Source of the DNA: Sodiomyces alkalinus F11
Lineage: Eukaryota; Ascomycota; Sordariomycetes; Glomerellales; Plectosphaerellaceae
Assembly: GCF_003711515.1 (NCBI RefSeq)
Contig: NW_021167082.1
Location: forward strand, 1,977,691-2,041,690
DNA: 64,000 nt
Direction of reading: 5' to 3'
Below are positions 11,150 through 22,929 of this stretch, piece by piece. Each line of letters opens with the position of its first letter. Positions within the stretch are counted from its first letter, which is position 1. The position numbers and the translations under genes were made by a program. A model generated the notes under the pieces. The model made no database searches. It had not been told where the DNA came from and was given only the letters and a program-made list of their open reading frames with translations.

Positions 11150-12466
11150 GTATTCTTCGGCTTCGGCTGATCATGAGAAAGTAAAGGGTAGGCAAAAAAA
11201 AAGGAGTTTGGTGAAGGGAAAGGAGCCAGCGGTAATTATGCTGATTTTCGACAGCTCTCACAGAGGAGGCTTGGCATTCTGTTGCATCGAGGGGAGTGCT
11301 GGGAGACAGACTCCTGCGAGTGTAAATTACGGAATATAGATTGAGGAAATAGTCACTTAAACCAGATCTTTCAAGTCCTCCATACTTGTATGTTTTCAGC
11401 TCCCAGGTTTGGGCTCCACGATTATCTGAGTATGAATGGGACTGCCTACCTAGGTAATACTCAAATAATATTCGTATCGTCGGCCTTTGTGTCTTCCGCG
11501 CCGTTGCCTTTTCTGGCTACACGAGAGCGAGCTACCAAGGCCCCCTCAGCCATGGGGGCCTCACACTCCTAATCATAGGAAGGAAAGAAAGAAAGCAGGA
11601 AAAGAAGCGTGGGAGCATGAGACGTGGTAGGAGAAGACCTGCATTCCGCATACTTTGCCTGCACCGAGTCGTCTTACCTGGAATATGACGCTCAAGTTTG
11701 CTCAGAGATGCTCTCCGCCCTTCTTACCTTCTCACATGTCGTTCAAGGCGATTATCATGGTGGTGCTTAAAGAAAGACTCGAAAACCATCGCGAGGGCAT
11801 AGTCTCAGTATTAATCGAAGAATGGGCCATATCCCCCACTGTCTCGCTTCCCAAGATTTTGAATTTCAAGTGTCGTTGGACCCAAACTTCCTGCGAGACG
11901 CACCTGCAGCAGCCCATCCATACAAGGCAGTGTAGTTGGCTACCGCCAAGAACCATTACACAGATAACATTTGTCCGTAGGGGCAGAATGAAACAGACAA
12001 AGGATCAAGGCTCCCTGTAAGAAAACAAGATTCTCCTCCTACCCAACGAAAAAAAAAATTGAAAAACAAGAAAACAAAAATCGCCATTTTTCAGCTAGGC
12101 AGTGCTATAACAACCTGCTGTCTGCGCCGCATAGCAGCGACACACGAGTCGGCGAGCATCGCACGGCACAGCAGGTCCCCTTTGCTGACCGTAGCATGAC
12201 AACGATGGTGTCCTTCAGTCTTAAGCAGAAACCCTGGCACAGAAAAGGGGGACCAATACAGGAAGAATCGGGCGAAAAGATGAAAAATAAGACAACAAAC
12301 CGCACTTGCACACAATAAGCCCGAGCCCCTGGGCGCGATTCCCACCCGTCCATCGAAAATGAGATGGGGACCATCTGAAAGCCTAAACGCCGATTCACCC
12401 ATGGACAATGACCAAGTGGCCAAAAATCCGTTACTGCGCATTGCTCTTCCCCTCCCAGAATAAACC
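11150..12466. other. Convergent intergenic region, arp5/kapC
   Basis: This 1.3-kb gap lies between convergent genes. Open frames on both strands (such as 11655-12020 and 12091-12519) overlap each other and have no recognisable family features. It probably contains the 3' UTRs of both genes. Poly-A runs occur near 11194 and 12049-12060. No RNA gene or mobile element is visible. Confidence 0.5.
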
Positions 12467-14657
12467 TTACATCGAAGCGGGAGGGGCCGCCATCCCATCT
12501 TGCCGCAGCTGGCGGGCAATCTCCTCCTCGTCCCGCGTTTCCTGTTTGACTGGCTCGAAACGTTGTTCCTTGTTGGGGAACTGCTGGCGTTCTGCCATTT
12601 GTTCGTGCGCAGCCAGACCGGCTACTGCCTGTGCGACAGCCTCGAGTGGGGTGCCTGCGGCCGCATTACTGGCCGCAGAGTCGCCGGGATTGGCAGGCTG
12701 CGGTGCCTGAGCACCATTCTCCCCGGGAGGAGGTCCCTGGGCGTTAGGGGGAGGATGGGGTGGTTGGCTGAGGTTAACGTTAGGCGGCGGCTGCGGGTAC
12801 TCGCCCTGGGCATCCAAGAGACGAGACTGTAGGTGAATGACATATTCGCGGAGCGCATAGTTCTCGGATTGCAGCAGCTTGAAGCTCTGCTCCATCTCCA
12901 TGAATTCGCGGACCTGTTGCTCAAGCTTTTTAATGTACCCTTCTTTGCGCTGCCGGAAGGCTCTCTACAGAGTAAATCGTGTCAGCCGAGGAGAAGCGCA
13001 AAGGTGGACGAGTGAAACGGAGCTAAAGATTGAGACAAACCTGAGCAGCTCTGTTCTGCGCAGCGCGCTTGGATTGAGAGAGCTCGCGCTTAGCCTTGCG
13101 CCCGTCAGCAGAGGGCGCCGGTTCGTCGATGGCCATGGGATCAGCGGTCGGGTCAGGGTGCGGTTGCTGAAGCTGCTGAGGCGGCTGAGGATGCTGAGGA
13201 TGCTGTGGCTGCTGGGGCTGCTGGGGCTGGCCTGCCTGCGCCTGAAGTTGGGGTTGGGGTTGAGACTGAGGCTGAGGCTGGGACTGGGCCGCCGCAGAAG
13301 AACCGATGTTAGCAGCGCCCGGCGAGGCCGCAGGAGGTTGAATCCCTGCTGGCATCATATTCTGGGCAGGCGGCCCAACACTAGATCGAGCTCGGAGATC
13401 GGGGTGAATATGCGCCTCGGGGTCAAGAGGGCTCGATATCGTACCAAGCGCGTCGGGGGCTGGAGGTGACACGCCGTTGGCATAGCTATGAGCAGGGGAC
13501 GGAGAGACAGGCTGCGGAGGCTCGGGATGAGCACCACGGGGTGAAGTAACAGAGCCTGGCTCGGAGTTGGGCGGGGCGCGGGCGTTAAACACGCCGAGAT
13601 GGTCTCTAAAATGGGCGTCTGGGAAGGTAGAGATGCGTCAGCGGTGCGCGAAGAAATATTGGTCATCGAGTGGCCTCGGTCAGGGAAGGAGACGGCGTAA
13701 GCAGCAATCGCCGAAGGGGGGATCGATGGGTAGGGTTTTTAGGGGATGCGGTGGATGGGATGAATCGGCGTGCCGTGAGAAATCGGGGGAAGTGGACCAG
13801 ACCAAGCCTCAACCACCGCGCAACTATGGCTTCGGAGGTTAAAAGGTTTGTTACAGGGCGTGTGTTTCGGTCCCGAGGGGTGGAGGCAACAGTTTCGACT
13901 TCTCACAGAGACTCCGGCAAAGATAACGGCACTTCCATCTTGAAGAGCCAAGGGAGCGGGAGATACTCTGAAAAGCGCAGTCAAGGGATGGGGCGGATGA
14001 GGAATGACGGCATGTGAGAGTATGAATTGAGAGTCGCATAGGTCAGGGAGCGGAGAGAGTCCCAGGGAAATGACAGTAATCGCGCAAGGACATTATATAG
14101 GGAGGAAAGAGAGTATGCAGAGAAGTCGGACTGGGAAACAGGGCCTCACCACTACACGCGGGGAGAACGCGACTCTCTCATACCAGGTCATAACCGGGTG
14201 CCAGGAACGTGTGAGTGTGCTGAGATAGAAGGAAAACAACAGGCGATAGAAGAGGAGCTTGTAGGAGAACAGTAAGGGAAGAAGAAGGTGGAAGAAAAGA
14301 GAAAGGTATGAAGGAAGGCATATGGAGGTTTGCTTGAACGCGTGTGTCGCGCGAGAGCGAGAACCGGGGCATGAACATGGACAACCTTTAAGTGAGGGAC
14401 GGACGGGATAGATAGCATAGAGAAGAAGCGAAGAAGCTGATGGGATGGGAGAGACGAATAAAGACGAATAACCACGATGGAAATAAAGCAACTAGTTACT
14501 CACCCGAATTCTGTTCCTGGTGATGTTGTTGATGATTCGCCGTAAGATTGTTGCCAGCGCCAGCGCCAGCTACAGCGACGGTGCCGGAGTCGCCGGGAGA
14601 CGCGCTCGCTGGCGGCTGTTGCTGTTCCTCTTGTTGTTGCATCTTCCTCTTTAACAT
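12467..14657 (-). CDS. kapC: AP-1-like bZIP transcription factor (KapC type)
   Basis: The protein is a bZIP regulator of the fungal Yap/KapC class. Three exons are proposed on the minus strand (14657-14504, 13603-13041, 12964-12467), giving 404 residues. The basic region spans the second intron: KRELSQSKRAAQNRAAQ, then RAFRQRKEGYIKKLEQQV, carrying the Yap-type NRAAQRAFR core; the zipper follows with regular leucines to about HLQSRLLDAQ. The N-terminal half is low-complexity Gln/Pro/Ala, including a long QP/PQ repeat at about 13150-13290. Intron 1 is about 900 bp, long for this genome, and pyrimidine-rich on the coding strand. Its acceptor is inferred as TTTTAGAG because that one restores frame, while the adjacent TTTTAG does not. 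The start is the first in-frame ATG; another lies five codons on. The exon 1 structure is the least certain part. Confidence 0.85.
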
Positions 14658-16399
14658 CCTTTCCGAGGTTCCTCGACTCTGAGTCAGCAAAATCCAGCTG
14701 AGGTGATGAGAAAACGAGGGCGGGGATTTGCGGTCGTCGAGTGGAAAAGTCGATGATTACTACTCGTTGGTGCTAAGGTAAGATGACAGAGAAATACAGC
14801 GCCGCTGCTTACCTTATAAAGCTTGGAACAAGGCCGACTCAGCAGATGGATACGGCTGCACGAGTACGTAATGAATGGGTGGTACTGGGTGGGGGATTCC
14901 GAAACTCCGAAACCTTACCTACGAGGGAGATATGATGCCGTGCTTACGAAGCCATTTTTTCTGATTGTTGCTGGTCTCGTTTAAATCCGAAGCCAATCAA
15001 GTTACGGATGGGATTAGAGTGGGACCAGTATTGGACTCAGCGGTCACAGTCCCCCACACCGTGTACAGTTAACAAGCCAACTAAGGTGATTTACGAACGC
15101 CATAGGCTACACCGTGAGTGAGTTTAATTGCTTGAGAATTCGGGAGCCTCTACGAATACAGATAGTTTATATTCCAATTCTTGTCACTTTCTCTTTTCCT
15201 TTTCCTATATTTTTTTTTCCACGGCGATACGGGGAAAGTTCACAGCTACCCATACGACCGACCGGGACATCTTGCAAGTACAACCTTCAACACTGTGTTA
15301 GCTCAATTTGTCAGCAAATCTCACAAGGCGGGGTCGGCAAACAATCGCAATACGGGGGGGTACGGGGTATTATGGATTGCGGCGTACAGCGGTGGGCAAG
15401 GCACCTGCTGCATTTGGAATTCCTCTAGAATGCTCCGTAATAAGGCACCTCGTGATAACACTACACGTAGGTAATATAAAGTACCTTTCTCGAATTCGCT
15501 GCCAACATTATTCTGGACGTGGCCACACGGACGTTGAATTCTTCGCTTCTATTGAAATGAGTAGCAGCATCCAGTCCAAGGTTCCATTATTCGATATCAA
15601 GTTGGAGCATGATCACGGGTCCGGAAGATGAGGCTAAAGACACTCGAACCAGCCCCGGTGATTTTCCATGTCCCATTCCGCATCAACATCTTTCAGCTGA
15701 GTCTTCGCGGGGCAAGATCAGAACCGTATCGACGCGTAGACGGAGGCTGGACATTGTTGTAGATATACAGGAAGTGAGGGAGCCATCCCATGATTGCAGC
15801 CGCCATTGGTACAGGTCATGGTAGGATAAGCCCATGTGTCGTCGTCGATGGTAGCGGCGGAATACCAACTACCATCAAGACATAGGGATATCCGTCTTCA
15901 CTTCTCTTCGTCTGGTAGATGTAATGACACGAGAAGAATAGTCAATCGTTTTCTGCTGGGGACACGGCAGCCTTGCTCTCCAAATGAGGTTCCCGTAGAC
16001 ATCGCCGGATAATTATACACTCATAAGTGCGTACAGAGACGCCTTCACGAGTTTCGTTGATAACAATTGAGAGCGTTCGTTTGCCGTTTCAGCATACTTC
16101 ACTTTTTTGGGCGGCTTCCAAATGCTAAATGCTTTCTTTACCAACGTTGACGTCGTGCGATATCAGGGTACTTTTATATTGCCGGAATGAGTGATGATTT
16201 CAGTGGTGTTCCTGAAGTACTTTTCTAACAAGCAGTTTACATTTTGCCCATCCCCTCCTTCGCTCCCATCTTATCAGAGGCCCGTCTCGCTCTTTACCAT
16301 TTCTCTCCTGATCTCGCAATAAGTCATCGTGCGTCACCTCATCTGACTTCAGGCAAACAACCTCGGAGTTGCCTACGTTGTAAAACTACTTGCGGGATA
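14658..16399. promoter_or_regulatory. Divergent promoter region, kapC / PCD
   Basis: This 1.7-kb stretch separates two divergently oriented genes and contains no supportable reading frame. A frame at 15114-15428 overlaps several others and has no family resemblance. The region holds both promoters and leaders. A long poly-T run lies at about 15209-15219 and AGGTACC-like words are sparse here. I see no RNA gene. Confidence 0.4.
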
Positions 16400-17230
16400 A
16401 TGGGACTCCAATTGATGCTGCCTAGACTCCGACCGACCCTCTACTCTGCCCAGCCCAGGCTGATCCTCCCATCGACGAGACACCACAACACACACGCCCG
16501 CACAATGTCACAACAAGCACCGGCGCCCACGCCAAAGTTCTCGCCAGGTGCCGATACGGAGACCCTACGTCCGGCCGTCGACAAGCTGCTGCGCGAATCA
16601 GGCGGCCGCTGGACGCTCTCCAAGGACGGCGAGGCCGTGGAGCGTAACTTCAAGTTCAAGACGTTCACGAAGACATGGGTGCGCTGAGGACCAACCACTA
16701 TTTTCGCCACATTATCTTGTTCCAGATGGGGGACTCGGGAGCTAATGATTTACAACTCAGGATTTTATGACCGCTGTGAGCCTACAGTGCAAGATTCGGA
16801 ATCACCACCCGGAGTGGTCTAATGTGCGTGGCAAGCATGTCAAATATGACTTTTTTTCCTTTCCATTCCCCCCCTACATTTCCATTATCAAGCCGTGTCA
16901 TATTCAGGCTTCCATTCCCTGGCCCCCTCCGCCCATGTACCTGCTTAAACATTCGTATTCTGATCCTCGCAGGTCTATAACACTACCTTTATCCGCTGGA
17001 CAACTCACAATCCCAAGGGCCTCTCAGACCGGGATGTCCATCTCGCAGCCCTGTGTGACACCCTGGCCCGGGACTTTGGCGAGGTCATCGAAGACCCGAG
17101 TCCAAGTAGCGTTGATCAGAAGACAAACACCATGGGTGACAGGCCTGACGAGGCCAGTTGTGCGATGGGCCAACTGGCAGGTGCGGCAGTCTCTGCTGCT
17201 GGGGACTGCTGCGGGAGGAAACCCCAATAA
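16400..17230 (+). CDS. Pterin-4a-carbinolamine dehydratase (PCD/DCoH)
   Basis: The enzyme dehydrates 4a-hydroxy-tetrahydropterin to the quinonoid form, recycling the pterin cofactor after aromatic hydroxylation. Three exons (16400-16678, 16761-16823, 16973-17230) give 199 residues. The family core is clear: FKTFTKTWDFMTAVSLQCK, then IRNHHPEWSNVYNTTFIRW and a TTHNPKGLSDRDVHLA stretch, with the catalytic HHP motif at about residues 108-110 and a later His and Asp in the expected order. An Arg-rich, acid-free N-terminal extension (MGLQLMLPRLRPTLYSAQ...) precedes a second in-frame ATG at 16505 (MSQQAPAPTPKFSP), so mitochondrial and cytosolic isoforms from two starts are possible. The C-terminal 40 residues are not conserved. 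It is convergent with erg25. Confidence 0.9.
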
Positions 17231-17795
17231 ATCCTTGTGACAGAGCGCATCCGGTGCTGGACGACTCCATGTGGGAGACTTCAACCTCATATTTCATAAG
17301 CGCGTATCTAGGTGCACTGTTCGGATGGCCCGAATAGGCGTGTTTTACTGTCATATTAGTTGCATTAATTAAGTATAGTATGTTGCATGTGATACCAGCA
17401 AGCCCAAATATGTACAACAGGAGAGCCCACGGGGCCTCCCTTGGCCAGCCTTTGCAAAACGCCGCTCCCATAGATATGATAATACGCATGGCTAGATGCT
17501 CCTTGCTGATACATCCGCCTCTTTTGTAGCGGACACTGAATCACTCATCCTGGGAAGGTAACTTCTTTTTACCCTACCAGTTCCTTCCATAATGTGCCAG
17601 CCTTCCACCTTCGCTGTGTGAATGCTGCGCTGCTCACCTGCCTGCTGTTACAGACCTGTACCTCTGCAGAGGTCAGTATTGAACAGCAGGATGCCAATTT
17701 TGCGTTGCCGCAATCAACGGAAACAGCAGTCTGTGATGCCACGGCTTTATAGCCATCCCGATACATGGGCATACAGACACATAGACACGGTGTGT
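17231..17795. other. Convergent intergenic region, PCD/erg25
   Basis: This 565-bp stretch between two convergent genes should contain the two 3' UTRs. Overlapping short frames on both strands have no recognisable content, and no repeat is visible. Confidence 0.5.
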
Positions 17796-18951
17796 CTACT
17801 GTTGCTTCTGCGCCTTGATTGCCTTGAGCTTCTTCTCGCGGCGGCGCTTGTTGGCTTCAACACCAGCCTCGGTATCGAGCATGTAGTCCCACCAACGGAA
17901 GCTGGAGGCATAGTTGCCGATGAACTTCTCGTGGTGCAAGTCGTGGTGGTCAGCGCCGGCCCAGAATGGCAGGAAATGCCGTAGGCTCCAAGGGAAATCG
18001 TAGCCGCTGTGCGCGTCAATGGCTTGGAAAAGGCGGAGAGTGATCCAAAGATACATGGTGATAAGGTGAAGGTCGCCGGAGAGGGAAACCCAGAGGATAG
18101 GGGAGCCGATAATTCCGATACCCAGGAGCATGACCTCAATCGGGGACGCGTACTCAGCAGCCAAACCGAACGGTGCCGAATAGTAGTGGTGCATTTTATG
18201 GATGGCCCTGTACAGGGGTCCATGGTGCAGCAGGCGGTGGAACCAGTAGTGCCAAGCATCTTCCATCACAAAGAAGATGGCGATGTGCATGGCCATCTTC
18301 CACAGGGGAGGGAAGGGAACACCGAATTCCATACCGCAGTAGGTAGCAAGGGGATGGAACAGCCAGATTTGTGGGAGCTCGACCGTGAAGTGGGAGAGGA
18401 GGACGACGTAGGTGCACTGCCATTGCTCCTTGAGGGTGGGCATTTTTTGCTGGTCATGGGGTCAACTCTTGCACCGCGAAACGTAGACAATGGAGCCACA
18501 CGTACCACTTGAATCTTATACTTGTGGAAGTAGGGGATGAAATCGGCGATGATGAAGGGTAGACTGCGGCCGAAGTAAACAGCCTCGTGCATGACGAAGC
18601 TCATGATTCCGGTCGCTAGTATGTCATTCTGCATCCAAAGGTACCAGGCCTAGAGGAGATTCAATCAGTGTCGGCGTTGTCATGACGTTCGCTTCCTTCA
18701 AGAGAGACGGGGGCAGGGTAAAATTTCCGGGATGGAGAGGCGACATACGGCCCAAAGACGTTCGGCAGTGTTCAGTTGCACGTTGTATTTTGACACCTCA
18801 TCGAGGACGCTGAAGTAGTCCTGGGTCTTGTTGAGGGCGACCGAGACGATTGTTGAGTTTCTGTTGATTGCAGTTTGTGTCAGTGGTTTGGCCTGGGACG
18901 TGGAGATGAGCCGCATGGAAAGAGGTCAATGGATACTTACGTGAAGTCCAT
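17796..18951 (-). CDS. erg25: C-4 methylsterol monooxygenase Erg25
   Basis: Erg25 is the ER membrane di-iron oxidase that oxidises the C-4 methyl groups of 4,4-dimethylzymosterol in ergosterol synthesis. Four exons on the minus strand (18951-18941, 18860-18749, 18649-18506, 18449-17796) yield 306 residues, against 309 in yeast. The fatty-acid-hydroxylase histidine boxes are complete: HYWFHR (about 156-161) with HRLLHH, then [13 protein letters not shown], and later [38 protein letters not shown] and [11 protein letters not shown] are strongly family-typical. The first coding exon is 11 nt (MDF plus two bases), so the true start sits in a micro-exon. The C-terminus ends in a Lys-rich tail ([16 protein letters not shown]), plausible for ER retrieval. 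Confidence 0.95.
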
Positions 18952-20691
18952 GATGACAGCCAGAGACCAGAAAAAGTTCCCTCGCCCTTGTGTAGAAGGC
19001 AGGGTGAAAGGAGCGTCCAGGGGGAACAATGTGGGTAGAGAATCGGAAGAAGAGGACCCCAAGGACGACGCGACTGTTGAAATAAAAAATAAAAGGAGGA
19101 AGGAAATGGATAAATATGGGTACGGCAGTACTTCGTACGGATACGATAAAGGGGACTGACTACCACCTTACCTACCTAAGGTACGTACTTCGTTCAGAGA
19201 TTAAAAGAACAACGAGTTGTCGTAGGTCAGGTGTACCTTATTTATCCATGTGCAAACTGGACCCACCTATTGCCCCTGATGATAATGATATTGTAATTTT
19301 AACCAATCGCATAACGGCATGATCATGATGCCACTTTCCCCCGATGGGCTTTCCGACTTCCGTGGCGTTGGAATCCCCTGAATTCTCAGTCCGACACTGA
19401 ATTTCAGGGTGTAATTAATTATTACTGGATACCTAGGTACCTAGGTAGGGTAAGGTAGGTGCTGGTCATTAGAAAGCCCTGCGACTCTTCGACCCTTCCA
19501 CTTGGGTATCACAGCCCAGTTAGGTAATAAACCGCCACCTCAACGGTTTACCTGATGGCAAAGTGTGAACCTGCAAAATTCGTGCGACAGGCTATGACAA
19601 TACATCGAGTTCACATCATGCGGTTGTGTTGACTGCGTTGCCGAAGCTGGTCCGAAATAACCGTTATCAGTGAAGCATCTCTTGAAGAAATCGACAGTGT
19701 TTGCTTGCTACGGTAGTGCCACAAGATACTCACTGGCGTGGCGGCACCCCAGCAGGAGCATCCCGAATACGAGAGCAACGCGGTCTTTGATTTTATGTAC
19801 CTAGGTAACAATATCACGGGATCGTTCGATCATTCCATTGACTTGAAGGTCCTTCCACTGCGCCGAGTGCCTATGGAGTAATACTACGAAGTAATTACCT
19901 ATTGTACCTATCAAGGACTTTTAACACAATCGTCGGCAGCAGCAATTTCCGTACCTTCATAATGGGATGATGCTTCCCCATTATCGCGTGGTCTGCGTAT
20001 CCTGTTGACATCCAGAAGCCAAAGGCGAACCAACCAGCGGCCCCGCAGATGGACCACGCCTCACACTTCGAGAACGGGACTCCATTCTTTCCCAGCTCGA
20101 ACGAAGGAGTAACACTGGGAGAACACACCAAAACGACCCCTCATTTCTCAACGCAGTATGAATCGTTCAAAGCCCGCCGGGATCCGAAATCTACGCTGGT
20201 AATTGTGTACTAAGCATCGGGCAAAATAGTGCGAGGGATCTTCCCATCGCTTATATCCGTTTCCATACGCCCTTACTGAATTACCTGGGTAGGTGGTCAG
20301 AGACACAGTCTCTAACGAGACTCTTCCCAAGACAAAAAATGTTCCGCGTAGAGAGTCATCATCCCACGGAGGCAGGCCGACTTCCATTCTCCGTAAGGTA
20401 GGGTTATTTATTTCGTGAGTAGTAGTACTACAGTCAGAAGTACAGGGTAGGTCAAGCGATATTAATTACAGTGTACTTTGGTCTATATCTAAACATCGGC
20501 AGTAAGGTAGATATAAGTCGTGCCGGCGTTGCAATTCTAACCGTAGAATGTCATTTCTAAGCAAAGTACCGCCACAAGATAATACACGTAGTTTGAACAG
20601 AACAGTTCATCGAAATAATACTCCGTAGGTATGTATAGAAAGATCCGGCGCTAGAAGTGGCGCTGGGTTGAGGCGAAACTTATTAGGTCCC
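18952..20691. other. Intergenic between erg25 and the transposon island
   Basis: This 1.7-kb stretch has no supportable gene. The part nearest 18952 should hold the erg25 promoter. Palindromic words (CTAAGGTACG, ACCTAGGTACCTAGGTAGGG) cluster at 19160-19200 and 19430-19460. TG and CA dinucleotides are normal here, so the RIP signature has not spread outward from the island. Open frames at 19895-20131 and 20148-20387 are unfamiliar and not called. Confidence 0.5.
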
Positions 20692-20694
20692 TAA
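20692..20694. repeat. TAA target-site duplication, left copy
   Basis: TAA lies directly outside the left terminal inverted repeat and is matched by TAA at 47773-47775 directly outside the right one. A 3-bp TWA duplication is the hallmark of PIF/Harbinger insertion. On its own it is too short to prove anything; with the inverted repeats and a DDE transposase it is convincing. Confidence 0.7.
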
Positions 20695-20721
20695 GGCCCC
20701 GTTCGATAATCTCACTAACTT
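20695..20721 (+). repeat. Harbinger terminal inverted repeat, left
   Basis: The sequence begins GGCCCCGTTCGATAATC and continues TCACTAACTT. The reverse complement of 47746-47772 begins GGCCCCGTTCGACAATT and continues TCACTAACTT, so 25 of 27 positions match and both differences are C/T transitions. This marks the left end of the oldest element in the nest. Confidence 0.85.
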
Positions 20722-20865
20722 GTTGAGAAACATTAATAAGTAAAAAAAAGGAATAACTTATAACCCACCTATGATATAAGGACCCTTTTTATATGATATT
20801 TTCAGTATAACTGTATTTTTTATATATTCCCCTATTATTCTCTATTCTTCGAGGTACCACGCTAA

Positions 20866-21058
20866 TATTAGGTGCCCCTACTTAGGAGATAGAGGCCGGG
20901 TATATAATAGGACCACGACGGGTTCCCGTATAGACGAGACCGGGCTCCCGTCTTAATATAGCCATGGCTGCCCTGGGCCGATACCACTATATAGGGCTAT
21001 AGCCTAGGCTTAGGCGTAGATATCCGTTTACGATATCCGTTTAACTATACTAGCGTTA
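20866..21058 (+). repeat. Gypsy B 5' LTR, first part
   Basis: This part matches 44395 onward almost base for base (for example TAGGCGTAGATATCCGTTTA in both) up to the CTAGCGTTA point, where Gypsy A is inserted. The match resumes at 29754. Its outer edge is preceded by the GCTAA duplication. Confidence 0.88.
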
Positions 21059-21414
21059 TATTAGGTGCCTGTAGCAGTGGTTATAATAGGTCCCTAGTGT
21101 GAACCTATAGGGGTCTAGGCGTGCCTAGTCTAAGACCCCTCGAGGTATAAATAAAGTAGTTATTATACTAGTAGATAGAATAGTCCCTCGAAGTAAATAA
21201 GGTAGCCCTCGAGGAAGTAAATAAAGTAGTCCTCGAGGAGTAGCGAAGCGTAGTCTTAAGGAGCGGAGGAGCCTCCCCTTAGAAGAGGGAGGCTAGCGAT
21301 TAATCTGATTCTTTAGCTATACCCATATTCTAACCCTATTATAATCCTATTATAATTATACCTGTTTCCTTACTTAACCCTACCTTTTTACTCTTTACGA
21401 TTATCTATTTAATA
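21059..21414 (+). repeat. Gypsy A 5' LTR
   Basis: The LTR starts TATTAGGTGCCTGTAG and ends ATCTATTTAATA; the partner at 29393 ends ACCTATTTGACA, showing that the original terminus was CA. Inside it are two near-identical blocks built on CCTCGAGGAAGTAAATAAAG and CCTCGAAGTAAATAAGG. Confidence 0.9.
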
Positions 21415-21439
21415 TTTTAATCGCTCTACCCTTAAGGGC

Positions 21440-22900
21440 GCGAAGACCGTTAAGGAGAGTTACTAAGATATCTAATTATCACGAAATAAAGAATCCTACC
21501 TTCGATTTCGACAAGGCTACTAGCTAGTTTAAGTGGTAGCTCCGCGATAGCAAAACCGCCTTTATAGAAGATACTAACGAGGAATACGACGGGGACACGC
21601 TAGGAACTAACACGGCTCCTATTTCTGCTACCGTACCGGTACCTATTCCTGCCCCTATACCCGCTCCTATTCCCGTACCTACTACTATTTCTGCCCCTAT
21701 TACCATTCCCGTCCCTTCTATAGCTATAATAGGACCCGCGTATAACCCTAACATGCCCCTATACGTAACCGTTAACCTAACCACGCTAGTAGAGGAATAA
21801 TTAGACGAACGCATTAAGTGGATAAAGGCATAGAACTACTATAAGCGTAAGCTCGCTTATCTCGCTAAGCTTAAGGCGGATATTATTACCGTTATTATTA
21901 CCGTTATAGCCGCTATTTATCCCGCTATTAATCCTAGCCCCGTCGATATTACTTACCAACGTATAGCTAAGCCTTAACGTTATATTATCGTAACCCCATT
22001 GGGATCCTAGTAGGCCCACGATATATCCACGACGTTATCTATACACGGGTCTACCACCTAAGCTAAGTTTAATTTCCCCTTACCTAAATAGGATAGTGTA
22101 TCCTAGGCTAAGTATCGCACGTTTATCTAGGAAACTAACTAGCGGTTTAACCTGGATTCTTAATCCTTTCCTACGGACGCTACGAAGAACTACTTCGTTA
22201 TATCGTGCCTCCCCTATTACTTTAAGGAATGCTAGTAGGCTAAACTACGATATAAGTATGATAGCGACTCTAATAGAGTTACCTGGGCCGCCCTATAGGC
22301 CTAGCTATCCTATTAGGTTAACGATAACGATACCCGCCTACGGGAGGTGGCGGTATAGATCCAGAGTGAGTCTATCTCCTCCTAGAGAGAGGGGGAGTCT
22401 TACGCTAAATTTATATAATAGTAGGAAGCCCTAGAGTCGGAACTGCCGGGCGAGCTCCCGGACTAGTAGAGGATTTAGATAGTACTGATAAGGGTTCTCC
22501 TACCTATTTAGGACTATATAGTGTTTATAGGGGTTCTTAAGGATTACTAAGACCTGGCCCCGGCCTGTTATAGGGCTAAGGCTTTAATTGTTACCGATAG
22601 TCTAGCCGTTGCTCGGATAGATTTCTGTCCGCTACCTAATAATATCGTTTCCGCTTGCGTGCCCCTGCCCCTGCTTATACTCCCGCACCTATCCCTTCGT
22701 CTGCCCCTGCATCTATACCGGCCTCTACTCCTAGTTACCCTATACGCCCTAGACCGTTATCGCACCTCGATTCTATTACCTACTATAACTATAACTAAAA
22801 GGGGCACTATACTACTATATGCCTTAGCCCTTATACTAAGCGATGCTTAAGTAATAGTAACCCGAATACCTAACCGGTATCCATATTATATCCTATAGTC
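21440..22900 (+). pseudogene. Gypsy A gag, RIP-degenerate
   Basis: Translation read through the stop codons gives a gag-like protein with a Pro/Ile-rich stretch (PVPIPAPIPAPIPVP, about 21630-21690), a KWIKAxNYYKRKLAYLAKLK helix and a conserved block ending in TKNYFVISCLPYYFKE that is mirrored in element B as LKNYYVIASLPNYLKER. Stops are TAG or TAA at positions where B or the family has Gln or Trp. No intact gag can be made. Confidence 0.6.
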
Positions 22901-22929
22901 GGCCGTGTCACGGGTAAGGTGCCCTAGGG

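Noticed and set aside
14093..14491. 132-residue frame between kapC exons
   Set aside because: It lies within the proposed kapC intron and is a pyrimidine tract read as Leu/Ser/Phe; it has no gene-like composition.
22096..22434. 112-residue ORF inside the island as a possible host gene
   Set aside because: It overlaps the degenerate gag of Gypsy A in another frame and arises by chance in Arg/Leu/Ser-rich RIPed sequence.
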